Below, one piece after another: positions 8,775 to 19,500 of a stretch of 64,000 nucleotides of DNA. Origin of the DNA: Chitinophaga ginsengisegetis. GTDB lineage: Bacteria > Bacteroidota > Bacteroidia > Chitinophagales > Chitinophagaceae. A program made the translations under genes and the position numbers. Within the stretch, counting starts at the first letter, position 1. Each line of letters opens with the position of its first letter. The notes below the pieces were generated by a model that made no database searches, was not told where the DNA came from, and saw only the letters and a program-made list of their open reading frames with translations. Location of the stretch: positions 62,001 through 126,000 of the forward strand of contig NZ_FUZZ01000001.1 of NCBI RefSeq assembly GCF_900168065.1. Reading direction: 5' to 3'.

Positions 8775-9966
8775 CTAATAAAGGATTATCAATACCTGTT
8801 TGGGTATGAGTAGTATGTATAAAAGTTTTATCGGCGCCTTTCAGGCGGAATAACAATAATATCATGATGCCGACAGCGCGTGGTAAGGTAAGCACAGCGG
8901 TAAAAAGATATTTTGTAAAGAACTTCCCCGGAATAGGCAACAAAAGACTAAGTATATTCAGTATAAACAACGCTATCCACCAGTAAACAGAAACGGGTAT
9001 AAAACGTTCCAGCAGGAAGGCCAGTGCTGTGCAAACCGTTAATGCCGCCAATAGCAGCATCCGCGGCAACAGTGCGTTCTGGCACACAGCAAGGTTGAAG
9101 TAATTGATATCGCCTTTGAATAAAGCCGACCATCCTTTACTCCAGAATGTGCGCAGGTATACCAGCTGACTGGACATCCAGCGCTTCCGCTGATTTTCAA
9201 ACACCGCCGCATGCGTAATCTTTTCATCATACACGTAGGCGTCTTCCAGGTATAAAATGCTGTGTCCTTTTGAGATCACCAGCAATTGCAACACTTTATC
9301 AAATCCACCGGTAGCCTGTATTTCACTGAGAATTTGTTTGATGAGCGGGTAGTGAAAAGCCATACCCGAACCGATTACCGAAGAAGACAATCCAAGTGCA
9401 TTGGCGCCTTTGCGGTAAAGGTGATTGGCGATGATTTCATTGGCTGCATCCAGGATGGCAAAAGGAGTGTTCAGATTTTTGGCGACTCTTTGTCCCTGGA
9501 TGGCGTAATGTCCCTGCTGATAAGCATGATTAATCTTCAAAAGAAAATCTGCTTCCAGCATATTATCTGCATCACAGATAAGGGCCAGGTCATAATTATC
9601 TCCCAACCTTTCAAAAGCGGTATTCAGCGATTTAGCTTTGGTACTTTTATCAAACTTTACGGCTATCACATTCACCCCTGTTGCTGCCAGCTCTTCCATC
9701 GTCCGTGGCTGCAGTGAATCTGCAATTACCACTACTTCAAACTGCTTTAATGGATAACGCAGGCGGTTATAACTATTTACAGTAGATAAAATAATACTGT
9801 CTTCCTTATATGCCGGGATGAGGATTGCAATCCTCGCATAGTTAACAGTTTCTTCATATGCAATTTTCTTTTTCCGGCTCAAACGACCGGCTATGGCTAA
9901 CAACAGATTGTACAATACACAACCGGCCAGGTAAACAAACAGTATTACTTCTATAATTGTTATCAT
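8758..9966 (-). CDS. Membrane-bound glycosyltransferase family 2
   Basis: A 402-residue processive-type GT2. One N-terminal membrane helix is followed by the GT-A domain (ILIPAYKE, VVVIADS, LICDADN as the DxD motif), an acceptor-side ED (LEDAYVYDE), a QRKRWMSSQ motif equivalent to QxxRW, and then about four C-terminal membrane helices. This architecture is shared with hyaluronan, cellulose and poly-GlcNAc synthases, but many relatives transfer single sugars. The start codon shares one base with the stop of the upstream sugar transferase gene. It probably adds a sugar to the EPS repeat unit on the cytoplasmic face. Confidence 0.87.
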   Translation of the reverse strand: MITIIEVILFVYLAGCVLYNLLLAIAGRLSRKKKIAYEETVNYARIAILIPAYKEDSIILSTVNSYNRLRYPLKQFEVVVIADSLQPRTMEELAATGVNVIAVKFDKSTKAKSLNTAFERLGDNYDLALICDADNMLEADFLLKINHAYQQGHYAIQGQRVAKNLNTPFAILDAANEIIANHLYRKGANALGLSSSVIGSGMAFHYPLIKQILSEIQATGGFDKVLQLLVISKGHSILYLEDAYVYDEKITHAAVFENQRKRWMSSQLVYLRTFWSKGWSALFKGDINYFNLAVCQNALLPRMLLLAALTVCTALAFLLERFIPVSVYWWIALFILNILSLLLPIPGKFFTKYLFTAVLTLPRAVGIMILLLFRLKGADKTFIHTTHTQTGIDNPLLDAARK

Positions 9967-11117
9967 TATACATTATCTTTTTGTACAAGCGCGAATGGCG
10001 TACTTGCCATCAGCCACATATCATACCTGAGCGAGCGTTTATGGGCATAATTAATATCCAGGTCGATCCTTTCTTTCACCGACATATCTTTCTTTCCTCT
10101 TTTGCTAACCTGCCATAAACCTGTGATACCGGCCGGAGCAAGGAATCTTTCCACCCATTCGTCTGTAGTGAGCGTGGTAGCTTCATATAAAGGCAAAGGA
10201 CGGTTACCCACCAGCGACATATCTCCTTTCAGTACATTCAGCAGTTGCGGAATTTCATCCAGACTGGTGTTACGGAGGAAGCTGCCGAGTTTGGTTACCC
10301 GCGGATCGTTGGATACTTTTATAAAAACAGGGCCGTCCGTTTGTCCGTCGTACTGATTCAGGTGTTTAATTTTATCCAGCTGCTTATCCGCATCAGGCAC
10401 CATTGTACGGAACTTATAGAATTTGAAGACGCGGTAATTTCTACCTGCACGTTTGGCAGCGTAGAACACCGGGCCTTTGGATTCCATCCTGATCAGTACC
10501 GCGATAGCCAGCAATACGGGGCTCAGCAATATTAAACCACCGCCGGCCAATGCTACATCGAGTGTACGTTTCAGGAAATTACTGTAGAACTTACGGTTGT
10601 ATAACCGGGTGCGGAGACTGCTGCTTTTATATACCGGGAACGTGCGCATGCGTTTAAACTTGCTCACGATGGCGATTTTGTTACCCAGTACATGCCACGC
10701 GTCCATTGTGATGATATCATCAATAAAGGAATGCCTGGTCACCAGTGATTTCAGTTCATCAAATCCTTTTTCTGTGTATACGAAAAAAGGAATGGAGCAA
10801 AGAAACTGGTGCGTTTTAAAATAGGCCTCCCACTCTGAAAGGGCCGATTCATAGGCACTGTCGAACCGGTAAATAATGGCTGCCGGCACTTTCTTAAAAA
10901 CGTGCTGCAACTGGCTGATCACTTTTTGCGCATCCTCTACGTTCTCTGTCACTATGCTTCTGAACTGATTGTTTTCAGTCAGCATTCCCTTATGCGGAGC
11001 ACCAACAAAAAGCAAAATACTTTCAGCATCCGGTAGTTTGTAAAGCAGGGAGCTTTTACCGGTATCTACTCCTCTGATGCTTTCTACCTGCAGTAAGTTG
11101 TGAGTAAAGGTATCCAT
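9966..11117 (-). CDS. Priming undecaprenyl-phosphate sugar phosphotransferase with receiver-like N-terminus
   Basis: Residues from about 185 form a bacterial sugar transferase domain (WbaP/WcaJ/PglC superfamily). [20 protein letters not shown] is the single membrane or re-entrant helix, followed by [48 protein letters not shown] and [12 protein letters not shown]. It should load the first sugar phosphate on undecaprenyl phosphate and so start EPS synthesis. The N-terminal 170 residues are unusual. In place of the usual four-helix and CoA-binding-like part they show a strand order like a response-regulator receiver ([30 protein letters not shown]) without the phospho-acceptor Asp. A true receiver gene lies just upstream, 41 bases away. 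Confidence 0.88.
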   Translation of the reverse strand: MDTFTHNLLQVESIRGVDTGKSSLLYKLPDAESILLFVGAPHKGMLTENNQFRSIVTENVEDAQKVISQLQHVFKKVPAAIIYRFDSAYESALSEWEAYFKTHQFLCSIPFFVYTEKGFDELKSLVTRHSFIDDIITMDAWHVLGNKIAIVSKFKRMRTFPVYKSSSLRTRLYNRKFYSNFLKRTLDVALAGGGLILLSPVLLAIAVLIRMESKGPVFYAAKRAGRNYRVFKFYKFRTMVPDADKQLDKIKHLNQYDGQTDGPVFIKVSNDPRVTKLGSFLRNTSLDEIPQLLNVLKGDMSLVGNRPLPLYEATTLTTDEWVERFLAPAGITGLWQVSKRGKKDMSVKERIDLDINYAHKRSLRYDMWLMASTPFALVQKDNV

Positions 11118-11158
11118 CGGTTAAAAATTAGTAGTGTATTCGTAGGTGACAATAACAT

Positions 11159-11551
11159 TTATACGGCAGCAGCACTCAATTGTTTCTCCAGTATATAATC
11201 CACTTTGTTTAACAATTGCATCGGGTCGAAGGGCTTTTGCAGCACTTCTCTCACATTATTATATTTTGTTGAAAGATCATTTATTTTGTCGGCATAGAAT
11301 CCTGAAAGCACCACTACCGGCGTATCCTGGTAGAGATAGCTGCCTGACAGGTAATCCAGCAGTTCCCAGCCGTCAATATTGGGCATCTGCAGGTCGGTGA
11401 TAATCAGATCCGCTTTGTTTCCTTTCAACAGCCAGGTAATAGCTACCAGCCCGTCCTGTGCGGAAACCACCGAATATTCTTTTCCTAAAACTGCCTCCAG
11501 CAAATAACGCATCGGCATACTATCATCGATTATTAAAATTTTCTTTTTCAT
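11159..11551 (-). CDS. Single-domain response regulator (CheY-like receiver)
   Basis: This 130-residue protein is a complete receiver domain and nothing else: acidic pair IIDDS (residues 8-10), phospho-acceptor Asp53 in LIITDLQMPNIDGWELL, Ser/Thr equivalent in VVVLSGFYA, and Lys in LQKPFDPMQ. There is no output domain, so it must act by protein contact. It is the first gene of the EPS minus-strand operon and precedes the priming sugar transferase. A role in tuning EPS initiation is inferred. No partner kinase is encoded in the window. Confidence 0.9.
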   Translation of the reverse strand: MKKKILIIDDSMPMRYLLEAVLGKEYSVVSAQDGLVAITWLLKGNKADLIITDLQMPNIDGWELLDYLSGSYLYQDTPVVVLSGFYADKINDLSTKYNNVREVLQKPFDPMQLLNKVDYILEKQLSAAAV

Positions 11552-11974
11552 TTATACCTTCTTTACAAACAATTATTAAAACCGTTAATATGGGACACGC
11601 AAAAAATTATGCAAGCTCCCGAAGGCCTTTGATGGGATGTGGTCAATTATTAGTCAGGTAAGATACCTTCTGCGGTTTTAACATGGGGATATGAGAGAGG
11701 AAAGATGGTTTTTACATTTTTGTTGTTCGTTACCAGATCCGTTATCTGATGAACATGAAGCAAAAGTATTATTTTCAGGATATCATAGATACTTTTTTTG
11801 GTAAACGACTTAATTTGGTGGGTAAGTGTTGCAATTTTTACTGTAAACGGTCGGAATGATGTCAATAAAACGATATGAAACAACGATCTAATATAAAAAT
11901 ACAATTGCGTATGATGCAAATTGTGATACTTTTGCATTGAAAACATACGTGTCCCCATAAATGTATTGTCCTCT
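11552..11974. other. Divergent promoter region of the EPS locus
   Basis: These 423 bases separate the minus-strand EPS operon from the plus-strand GT2 gene. A strong plus-strand promoter lies at 11905-11934. On the minus strand, CAAAAGTA at 11761-11768 is the complement of a TACTTTTG -7 box, about 210 bases before the response-regulator ATG, but has no clear -33 partner. A minus-strand open frame here (11650-11958) lacks family likeness and covers the promoters, so it is not called. Confidence 0.55.
11905..11934 (+). promoter_or_regulatory. Bacteroidota-type promoter (TTG-N19-TACTTTTG)
   Basis: TTG at 11905-11907 and TACTTTTG at 11927-11934 are 19 bases apart, matching the Bacteroidota -33/-7 arrangement. 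Transcription would start near 11941, about 35 bases before the GT2 ATG at 11975. Confidence 0.65.
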
Positions 11975-13159
11975 ATGTCGATTTTGTCTGTGATTTTCTG
12001 GCTGAGTATTTTTATAGTATGCTATAGTTACGTAGGATATGGTTTCCTCCTTTACCTTGTAATCCGCGTCAAACGGCTATTACAGGGCAAAACCTCCGGA
12101 ATGGCTGCGCCTTTTGTACCGGATGTTACTTTCCTGGTAGCTGCTTATAATGAAGAAGATTTTATTGCGGAAAAGATAGCCAATAGTCTGTCGATGGATT
12201 ACCCCGCCGCGAAAATACAGTTCATTTTTGTTACAGATGGTTCTTCCGATAACACCAATGAAATCATTTCGCAGCATCCACGGATCACCTTATTGTATGA
12301 TCCGCAGCGCAAAGGAAAAATGGCCGCAGTAAACCGTGCCATGGCATCAGTTACCACTCCTTTTGTAGTGCTGTCTGACGCCAATACCCTGCTGAACCCC
12401 GCAGCTGTATCCCTGCTCATGCAACACTTTGCAGATGACCAGGTGGGCGTGGTCGCCGGCGAAAAGAAAGTGATGGCTACCACCGGTGGCGCGGAGGCCG
12501 AGGGCGAGGGCATGTACTGGAAATATGAGTCATTACTGAAAAAATGGGATGCAGAATTATATAGCGTGATGGGCGCCGCCGGCGAACTCATAGCTATCCG
12601 TACTGCACTCTATGAACAGCCACTGGAAGATACCATACTGGATGATTTCATGATTTCATTCAAAATTAACATGAAAGGTTACCGGGTGATGTATGAACCT
12701 GCCGCTTATGCAATGGAAACCTCGTCGGCCTCCCTTCAGGAAGAGTATAAGCGCAAGGTAAGGATCAGTGCAGGTGGTTTTCAGTCGATGGGCCGGTTGC
12801 TCCCCCTGTTAAATCCTTTCAGATACCCAAAAATTACGTGGCAGTATGTGTCCCACCGGGTACTCCGCTGGACGCTTGCGCCTTTATCCCTGTTACTGGC
12901 GCTGGTTTCCAATATTCTTCTTATCCTGTTCAATGGTGGTATTATATATATAGTTACCGGCGTATTACAGCTGCTTTTCTATATGGCCGCATTTACCGGT
13001 TACTTACTTGCCCAAAAACAGATCAAAGCCAAATATTTCTATATCCCTTTTTACTTTGTATTCATGAACGTGGCCGTTTACATCGGTTGCATCCGCTTCT
13101 TCAGGAAACGGCAATCCGCTGTATGGGAACGGGCACAACGTAGTATTGCTGTTCAATAA
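11975..13159 (+). CDS. Membrane glycosyltransferase family 2
   Basis: A 394-residue GT2. The N-terminal membrane helix (VIFWLSIFIVCYSYVGYGF) is followed by the GT-A domain (VTFLVAAYNEEDFI, FIFVTDGSSDNT, VVLSDANTLL), an EDTILDDF acceptor motif, YKRKVRISAGGFQSM in the QxxRW position, and three or four C-terminal helices. I prefer the ATG at 11975 over an in-frame TTG at 11966 because it matches the conserved N-terminus and leaves a usable leader after the promoter. It is transcribed away from the other EPS glycosyltransferases, on its own unit. Confidence 0.87.
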   Translation: MSILSVIFWLSIFIVCYSYVGYGFLLYLVIRVKRLLQGKTSGMAAPFVPDVTFLVAAYNEEDFIAEKIANSLSMDYPAAKIQFIFVTDGSSDNTNEIISQHPRITLLYDPQRKGKMAAVNRAMASVTTPFVVLSDANTLLNPAAVSLLMQHFADDQVGVVAGEKKVMATTGGAEAEGEGMYWKYESLLKKWDAELYSVMGAAGELIAIRTALYEQPLEDTILDDFMISFKINMKGYRVMYEPAAYAMETSSASLQEEYKRKVRISAGGFQSMGRLLPLLNPFRYPKITWQYVSHRVLRWTLAPLSLLLALVSNILLILFNGGIIYIVTGVLQLLFYMAAFTGYLLAQKQIKAKYFYIPFYFVFMNVAVYIGCIRFFRKRQSAVWERAQRSIAVQ

Positions 13160-13554
13160 TGAGGGCGCCGGTTTATTTCACCCGACAAAAATTTGCGTTT
13201 ACCAGCAAAAAAACGCCGTTTGCAAAAAAAAACTTAATATATAGCTACAGTTATTTACTTTAGTGGTGAATATATAAAACCAATTGTAGAATCATTTTTG
13301 TCACAAATGAGCTGAGAATACAAATACACCATCAGTGAATTGATGATTTACCTACAGCCATTTTTTTCCAAAGACCTCATCCTTCGATAAAGCCACGTCA
13401 ACTTTGGATAATAGCTATCCGGAGTGTATTTAATTTTTACCATCTCCTTTGAATTGCAAGTATGTCCGGCTTTCCGGATCAGTGCTTGTTATACTTTTTT
13501 TTCTGCAGTTAAAGCCGAATGACTGCCGGATAACATAACATATAACATACTTCC
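13160..13554. other. Leader region of the giant secreted protein gene
   Basis: 395 AT-rich bases with no coding potential. TACTTTAG at 13256-13263 is one mismatch from the -7 consensus and could drive the following gene with a leader of about 280 bases. No riboswitch or strong hairpin was recognised. Confidence 0.4.
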
Positions 13555-16500
13555 ATGAATCGAACTTTACACCGCATGCTCCTTTTAATGCTCTTAGGGC
13601 TCTGCTATCTACCTGCAGTGAAGGCCCAAACAGCGTTAAACCCCAGTGATCCTGTAATCACTTACAATCCTGCAGCCCCCCCAGCAGATCCGCAGTACGA
13701 CAAGATCACCAAATGGGTGAGAACAGTCAGGATGAGTTATACCACCAGTTCTTATAAATGCTACATTTATAAGAACATGGCATTTCGCCTGAAATTCCCG
13801 AAAACCTATGCCCCTGGTGTAAACGACGGGAAAAAATATCCCATTTACCTGTTCTTTCATGGTGTAGGCGAAAAAGGCACCATCTACGATAACGAATACC
13901 AGTTATTATGGGGAGGCCAGACATGGGCCAGCCGCGTTGATAACGGCCAGTTCGATGGTTATCTTATTTATCCTCAAAGCCAGGGTGGTTACTGGGGTCC
14001 CAACGACTACGATAACCTGAAAGAGGTGATTGATTCCATTGTTACCAGCGCGAAGGGCGATCCCGATCGCCTGAGCGTAAACGGGTTGTCCGGCGGTGGA
14101 TGGGCCACATGGGAATTCACCATGCGCTATCCCCAGTTAACAGCGGCTTCTTTACCAATGAGCGCAATGGCCACAGATTACGGCAATCATATTGATACCT
14201 ACAAGTTTACGCCGATGTGGCTTTTCCAGGGTGGCCTGGATGGCAACCCTGCTCCTTATACTACTAACCAGGTGGTGGCATTGATTAATGCCGCCGGTGG
14301 CAATTTTAAACTAACTACTTACCCCAACGACGCACACAATACCTGGACTGACGCCTGGAACGAGCCTGATTTTGCGCCCTTCATGCTGAGGGCCAACAGG
14401 CTGAATCCTTATCCATTATATGGATCTGCAACTTTTTGTCCGGGCGAAACTATCACCGTTGGTATAGCGCCGGGATTTTTACAATATGAATGGCAGAAAG
14501 ATGGTGTCACTATATCTACCGGCACATCCAACTCCATCGCGGTAACCACTCCGGGCGCCTATCGTGTAAGAGGGCAACTGCCTAACGGCTGGACAGGCTG
14601 GTCGCCGACCCCGCTGGTGATCAGTTATAAGCCAGCTTCTCCTCCACAAACCATTACCACCTCCCCTGCCCTTGTCAGCAATGTGCTTCCGGCTCCGGAT
14701 GGCAGTACCGGTATTACGCTGCAGGTACCTGCGGGTATGCTCAGTTATGAATGGATACGCGCAGGCAGCGCCACCATTATCAGCACCACCAACACTTTAA
14801 CAACCTCTACTCCGGGAGCTTATGTAGTACGGGTTAAAGCGCCAAACTACTGCATCGGCACCTACTCCGATACATTCAGGGTTGTAAACAGCACCGGTGT
14901 GAACGGGCCTGATCCTATCAGCAGCTTAGTGGTAAACAGTTTCACCAAAACACAGATCGTGTTATCGTGGGTGGAAAACGCCACACCGGCATATAATGAA
15001 AAGTATTTTGAAATATACCGGGCAACCCAGGCCGGTGGCCCTTATGTGCTTGTTGGAAAAAACAATGCCAACGTAGTTACCTTTACTGATAACAATCTTA
15101 TTCCAAATACCAGCTATTTCTATAAAGTACGTCCTGTAAACGACAATGCGGCCGGACCTCTCTCTGCTGAGGTAAAAGGCACCACTGCCACAGACAGTTC
15201 TGCTCCTTCTGCCCCTCCGTCTTTAACCCTCGGTAGCTATACCAATAACCAGGTAATACTGAACTGGTCTGCTGCTACAGATGATGCAGGTATCGCCGGT
15301 TATGATGTTTATGCAAACAATGTGTTGAGAACATCCGTAGGCAATGTACTTACCGCAACCGTAACAGGTCTTACAGATGGTACTTTGTATAACTTCTATG
15401 TGAAGGCTAAGGATGTGTCGGGAAAATCATCTACCCCAAGTAACCAGGTAACGGTGAGAACCAAAAAGGCAAATCTTAATTATAAATATTATACCGGTTC
15501 TTACAGCAACCTGCCCAACTTTACCAACCTTACACCTGCCCAAACAGGTAAGGCTTATGTACCGGACCAGAGTATTGTACCAGCTGGTGTTACCACCAAT
15601 TACGCGGTAATGTGGACTGGTTATATCCGTATCCCTGTTACCGGTACCTATAAGTTTGAAACGTATTCAGATGATGGCAGCAAGCTGTATTTCAATAAAG
15701 CATACAGCAACTCTGCAACTGCAACCGTAAATAACGACGGCGCTCATGCTGCTGCTTACGCATCAGGTACTGTAATTGTCAATGCGGGTGTGTATCCTAT
15801 CACGGTTACCTACTTCCAGGGCGGCGGCGGCTCCGCTATGGGCGTATACTGGACCAGTACTGCTGCGGGCATCAATACCCGTACGCTGATACCGGCAGAA
15901 GCCTTTATTGATACGTCTGTAGTAGATGGTACCGCACCTACCGCTCCAACTACCCTGGCAGTAGCTGTAAATAATTACAGCAAACTAAACCTGACATGGG
16001 CAGATAAAAGCAATAATGAAACAGGCTTTGAAATATACAGAAGCACCAGCAGCGGCGGAACTTATACCATCGTTGCTACTGCGGCTGCCAATGCGGTAAG
16101 CTATACAGATACTGCGCTGAACGCCTCCACTGCTTACTATTATAAGATAAGGGCTATCGGCCTTTATGGAGAGTCGGCCTATAGCGCTGTAGCCAATGCT
16201 ACCACAGCAGCCAAGCCATTACCACCGGCAGTGCCTACCAACCTGGTTACACAGGCGCTTTCCACCCAGGTAGTGAAATTAACCTGGACAGATAACAGCA
16301 CCATTGAAACAGGTTACGAAATTCAACGCTCCCTGGCAGACAGCCTGCACTTCAGCGTGCTGAAGAGCCTGGGTCCTGTGGCTTCCGGACAGGGAACATT
16401 CTCTGATTCTTCCCTCGTTGCCAATACAGTAGTATATTATAAGATAAGAGCTTTCGGTGAAGGCGGTTACTCTGCATTTACCAAAGCGGTGATAGCAAAA

Positions 16501-19500
16501 TCACTGAACAATCCGCCGGTGATAGCTGACATCAGCAGTCAGACTATCCGCTACGGCACCACCCAGAGTATCCCGCTGTCGGCTACCGATCCGGATAATG
16601 ACGCGATTACCTTTAGTCTTTATAACGCACCTGCATTCTTCTCCCTGCAGCAGAACGCCGGTACCACTTCCCTGATCCTGGCGCCAACAGCGGCACAGCA
16701 GGGCACCTATAACGGTGTTGGAGTGATTGCCACAGATGCTAACGGCGGAAAGGATACCGCATTGTTTAATATCATCGTAAATGATAACTATCCTCCGGTA
16801 ATAGATTCCGTTGCAGGATGGAGCGCAGATGAAGGAACGCAGAAAACCGTAAAGGTATCCCTGCATGATCTGAATCCGGGTAATACCTACACCTGGACAG
16901 CACTCCAGATTCCTCCTTTTGCCACCATAACCAGTAATAATGATACCTGTGTGATCAACCTGCAACCAGGTTATGGCGCATCCGGTACTTATACTATTAA
17001 ATTACAGGCAACAGACAACCAGGGTGGTATTGATGTACGCAGCTTCGTATTAACCGTGGTGGATAAACCAACACCTAACTATAAACTGCTCCTTAACTTC
17101 ACACTGAACAGCCTGGCGCCTGCACCGTGGAATAATATCACCGGGGCTACTTCCAACCTGAAAGATGACAACGGACAAACCACCAGTGTTGGTCTGTCGT
17201 TCGATGAAACATGGTGGGCAGCAGGTACAGAAGGCGCCACTACCGGCAATAACAGCGGTGTATACCCTGATGCCGTGATGAGCCAGTACCTTTACTTTGG
17301 TTCGCTTCCAGGCTTCTTTACAGGTGCGCCGTCTATGCACGGACACCTCACCGGTCTGGAAACAAACAGGACTTATTCCATTAAGTTCTTCTCCAGCAGT
17401 AAATGGTGGGCGCCACAGCCGGATAACGGCAGCACACAGTACACTATTAATGGTGTAACCAAAGCCCTGAACGTTCAGAATAATACTACGAATACTGCGA
17501 TTTTTGAAAACCTGACAGCAGATGCTAACGGTGAAATCAAATTTACCCTCAGCATTCCGGCCGGTGGCCAGGTAGGTTACCTGAATGCGATGGAAATAAA
17601 TGCAGGTGGAGCCGGTGATACTACCGTTGTAGTGAATCAGCCTCCGGTAATTACGGCTATTCCGAATAAAACGCTGACAGCCGGAGATACCCTGCATGTA
17701 CAGCTGCAGGGATCCGATCCTGAAAATGATGCCATTACTTACACCGGTTATAGCCTTCCTTCCTTTGTTTCTGTAGTACAGTCCCAGGGTAGTAATCCTT
17801 ACCTCCTGGTGGCCCCTGCTACCAACAACGCAGGTCAGTTTAACAACATCGGCGTAATTGGTACGGATACTCATGGCAACAGCGACACGGCGGTATTTAA
17901 CCTCACAGTGAATGCACCCGCAGGTGGAGATACCAGCGGTTATAAACTGTTCCTCAATATTAAACAGAACAGTACTGCGCCAGCTCCATGGAATAATGTT
18001 ACCGGCAGAGTTACCAACAACCTGAAAAACGACCAGGGACAAACCACCGCATCCAGCCTTGTGTTTGATGAAACCTGGTGGGCTACCAATGGTGAAGGCG
18101 CTATTACCGGCAATAACAGTGGTGTATACCCTGATGCTGTGATCAACGACTTCCTCTACTTTGGTTCATTGCCGGGCTTCTTCACCGGAGCGCCAAGCAT
18201 GACCGGCCATATCACTGGCCTGGAAGCCGGTAAGAAGTTTACCGTTAAATTCTTCTCCAGCAGTAAATGGTGGGCGCCGCAGCCGGATAATGGCAGCACG
18301 AAATTTACGATCAACGGTGTTAGCCAAACACTGTATGTACAAAATAATTCCACTAGCTTGGTGAGCTTCACAAACCTCAGCCCCGACGCGAATGGTGAAA
18401 TAGTATTTACGCTGAGTATCCCTGCGGGCGGACAGGTAGGTTACCTGAATGCCATCGAAGTGGTAGCGGGTACTTCCACAGCACCAACAGTCAATCACGC
18501 ACCGGTAATAACAGATATTACCAACCAGAGTGTGGAGGCAGGTTATAGTCTGAATGTTCCCGTGACGGCAACGGATCCGGACAACAACCCGATTACTTAT
18601 AGTACCGTCAACCTGCCTTCTTTTGCTACATTGACGCAATCAGGCGGTAACGTATCGCTTTCTATTGCACCAACTATCAGCGATGCAGGTACCTACAATA
18701 ATGTAAAAGTTATTGTGAAAGATACCTACGGCGCTGCTGATACTACTACATTCAATATCACGGTAACTCCGCCGCCGAATACCAGCGGCAGTTACAAACT
18801 GTTACTGAACTTCAAGCTCAATAACACGGTACCGGCTCCATGGAACAATATTACAGGCGCTACGTCTAACCTGAAAAACGATCAGGGACAAACCACTACC
18901 GTAGGATTGAGATTTGATGAAACATGGTGGGCAGCAGGCGTTGAAGGCGCTACCACCGGTAATAACAGTGGTGTGTATCCGGATGCGGTACTGGCCGAAT
19001 ACCTGTACTTTGGCTCATTACCTGGCTTCTTTACAGGCGCACCGGTAATGCACGGTCACCTCACCGGGTTAAGTGCCAATACCACTTACACCATCAAGTT
19101 CCTGTCCAACAGTAAATGGTGGGCGCCACAGCCGGATAACGGCAGCACCCAATTCACCATCAATGGTGTAAGTAAAACGCTGAGTGCGCAAAACAATACC
19201 AGCACAACGGCCGATTTCCTGAACCTTACAGCGGACGCCAACGGTGAAATTGCCTTCACCCTCAGCATCCCTCCGGGCGGTCAGGTTGGCTATCTGAATG
19301 CGATGGAAATTATTGCTACCACCAATATCCAAAACCTGGGCAATAATACCCAGCTGATGGGTACCGGCAGTTCAATGAGCGTGACAACAAACATTGCAAA
19401 AAACAGCATGCTGGTGAACGTTTATCCAAACCCTTACATAGATAACCTGGCCATTGATATGACACTGCAGAAAACAGCACCTGTAATGCTCATCGAAATC

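Noticed and set aside
11650..11958. 102-codon minus-strand frame between the divergent EPS units
   Set aside because: Covers a well-formed plus-strand promoter, shows no domain likeness, and its composition looks non-coding.
17050..18042. 330-codon minus-strand frame
   Set aside because: Antisense to the repeat modules of the giant secreted protein; similar antisense frames recur at each module because the modules are near-identical.
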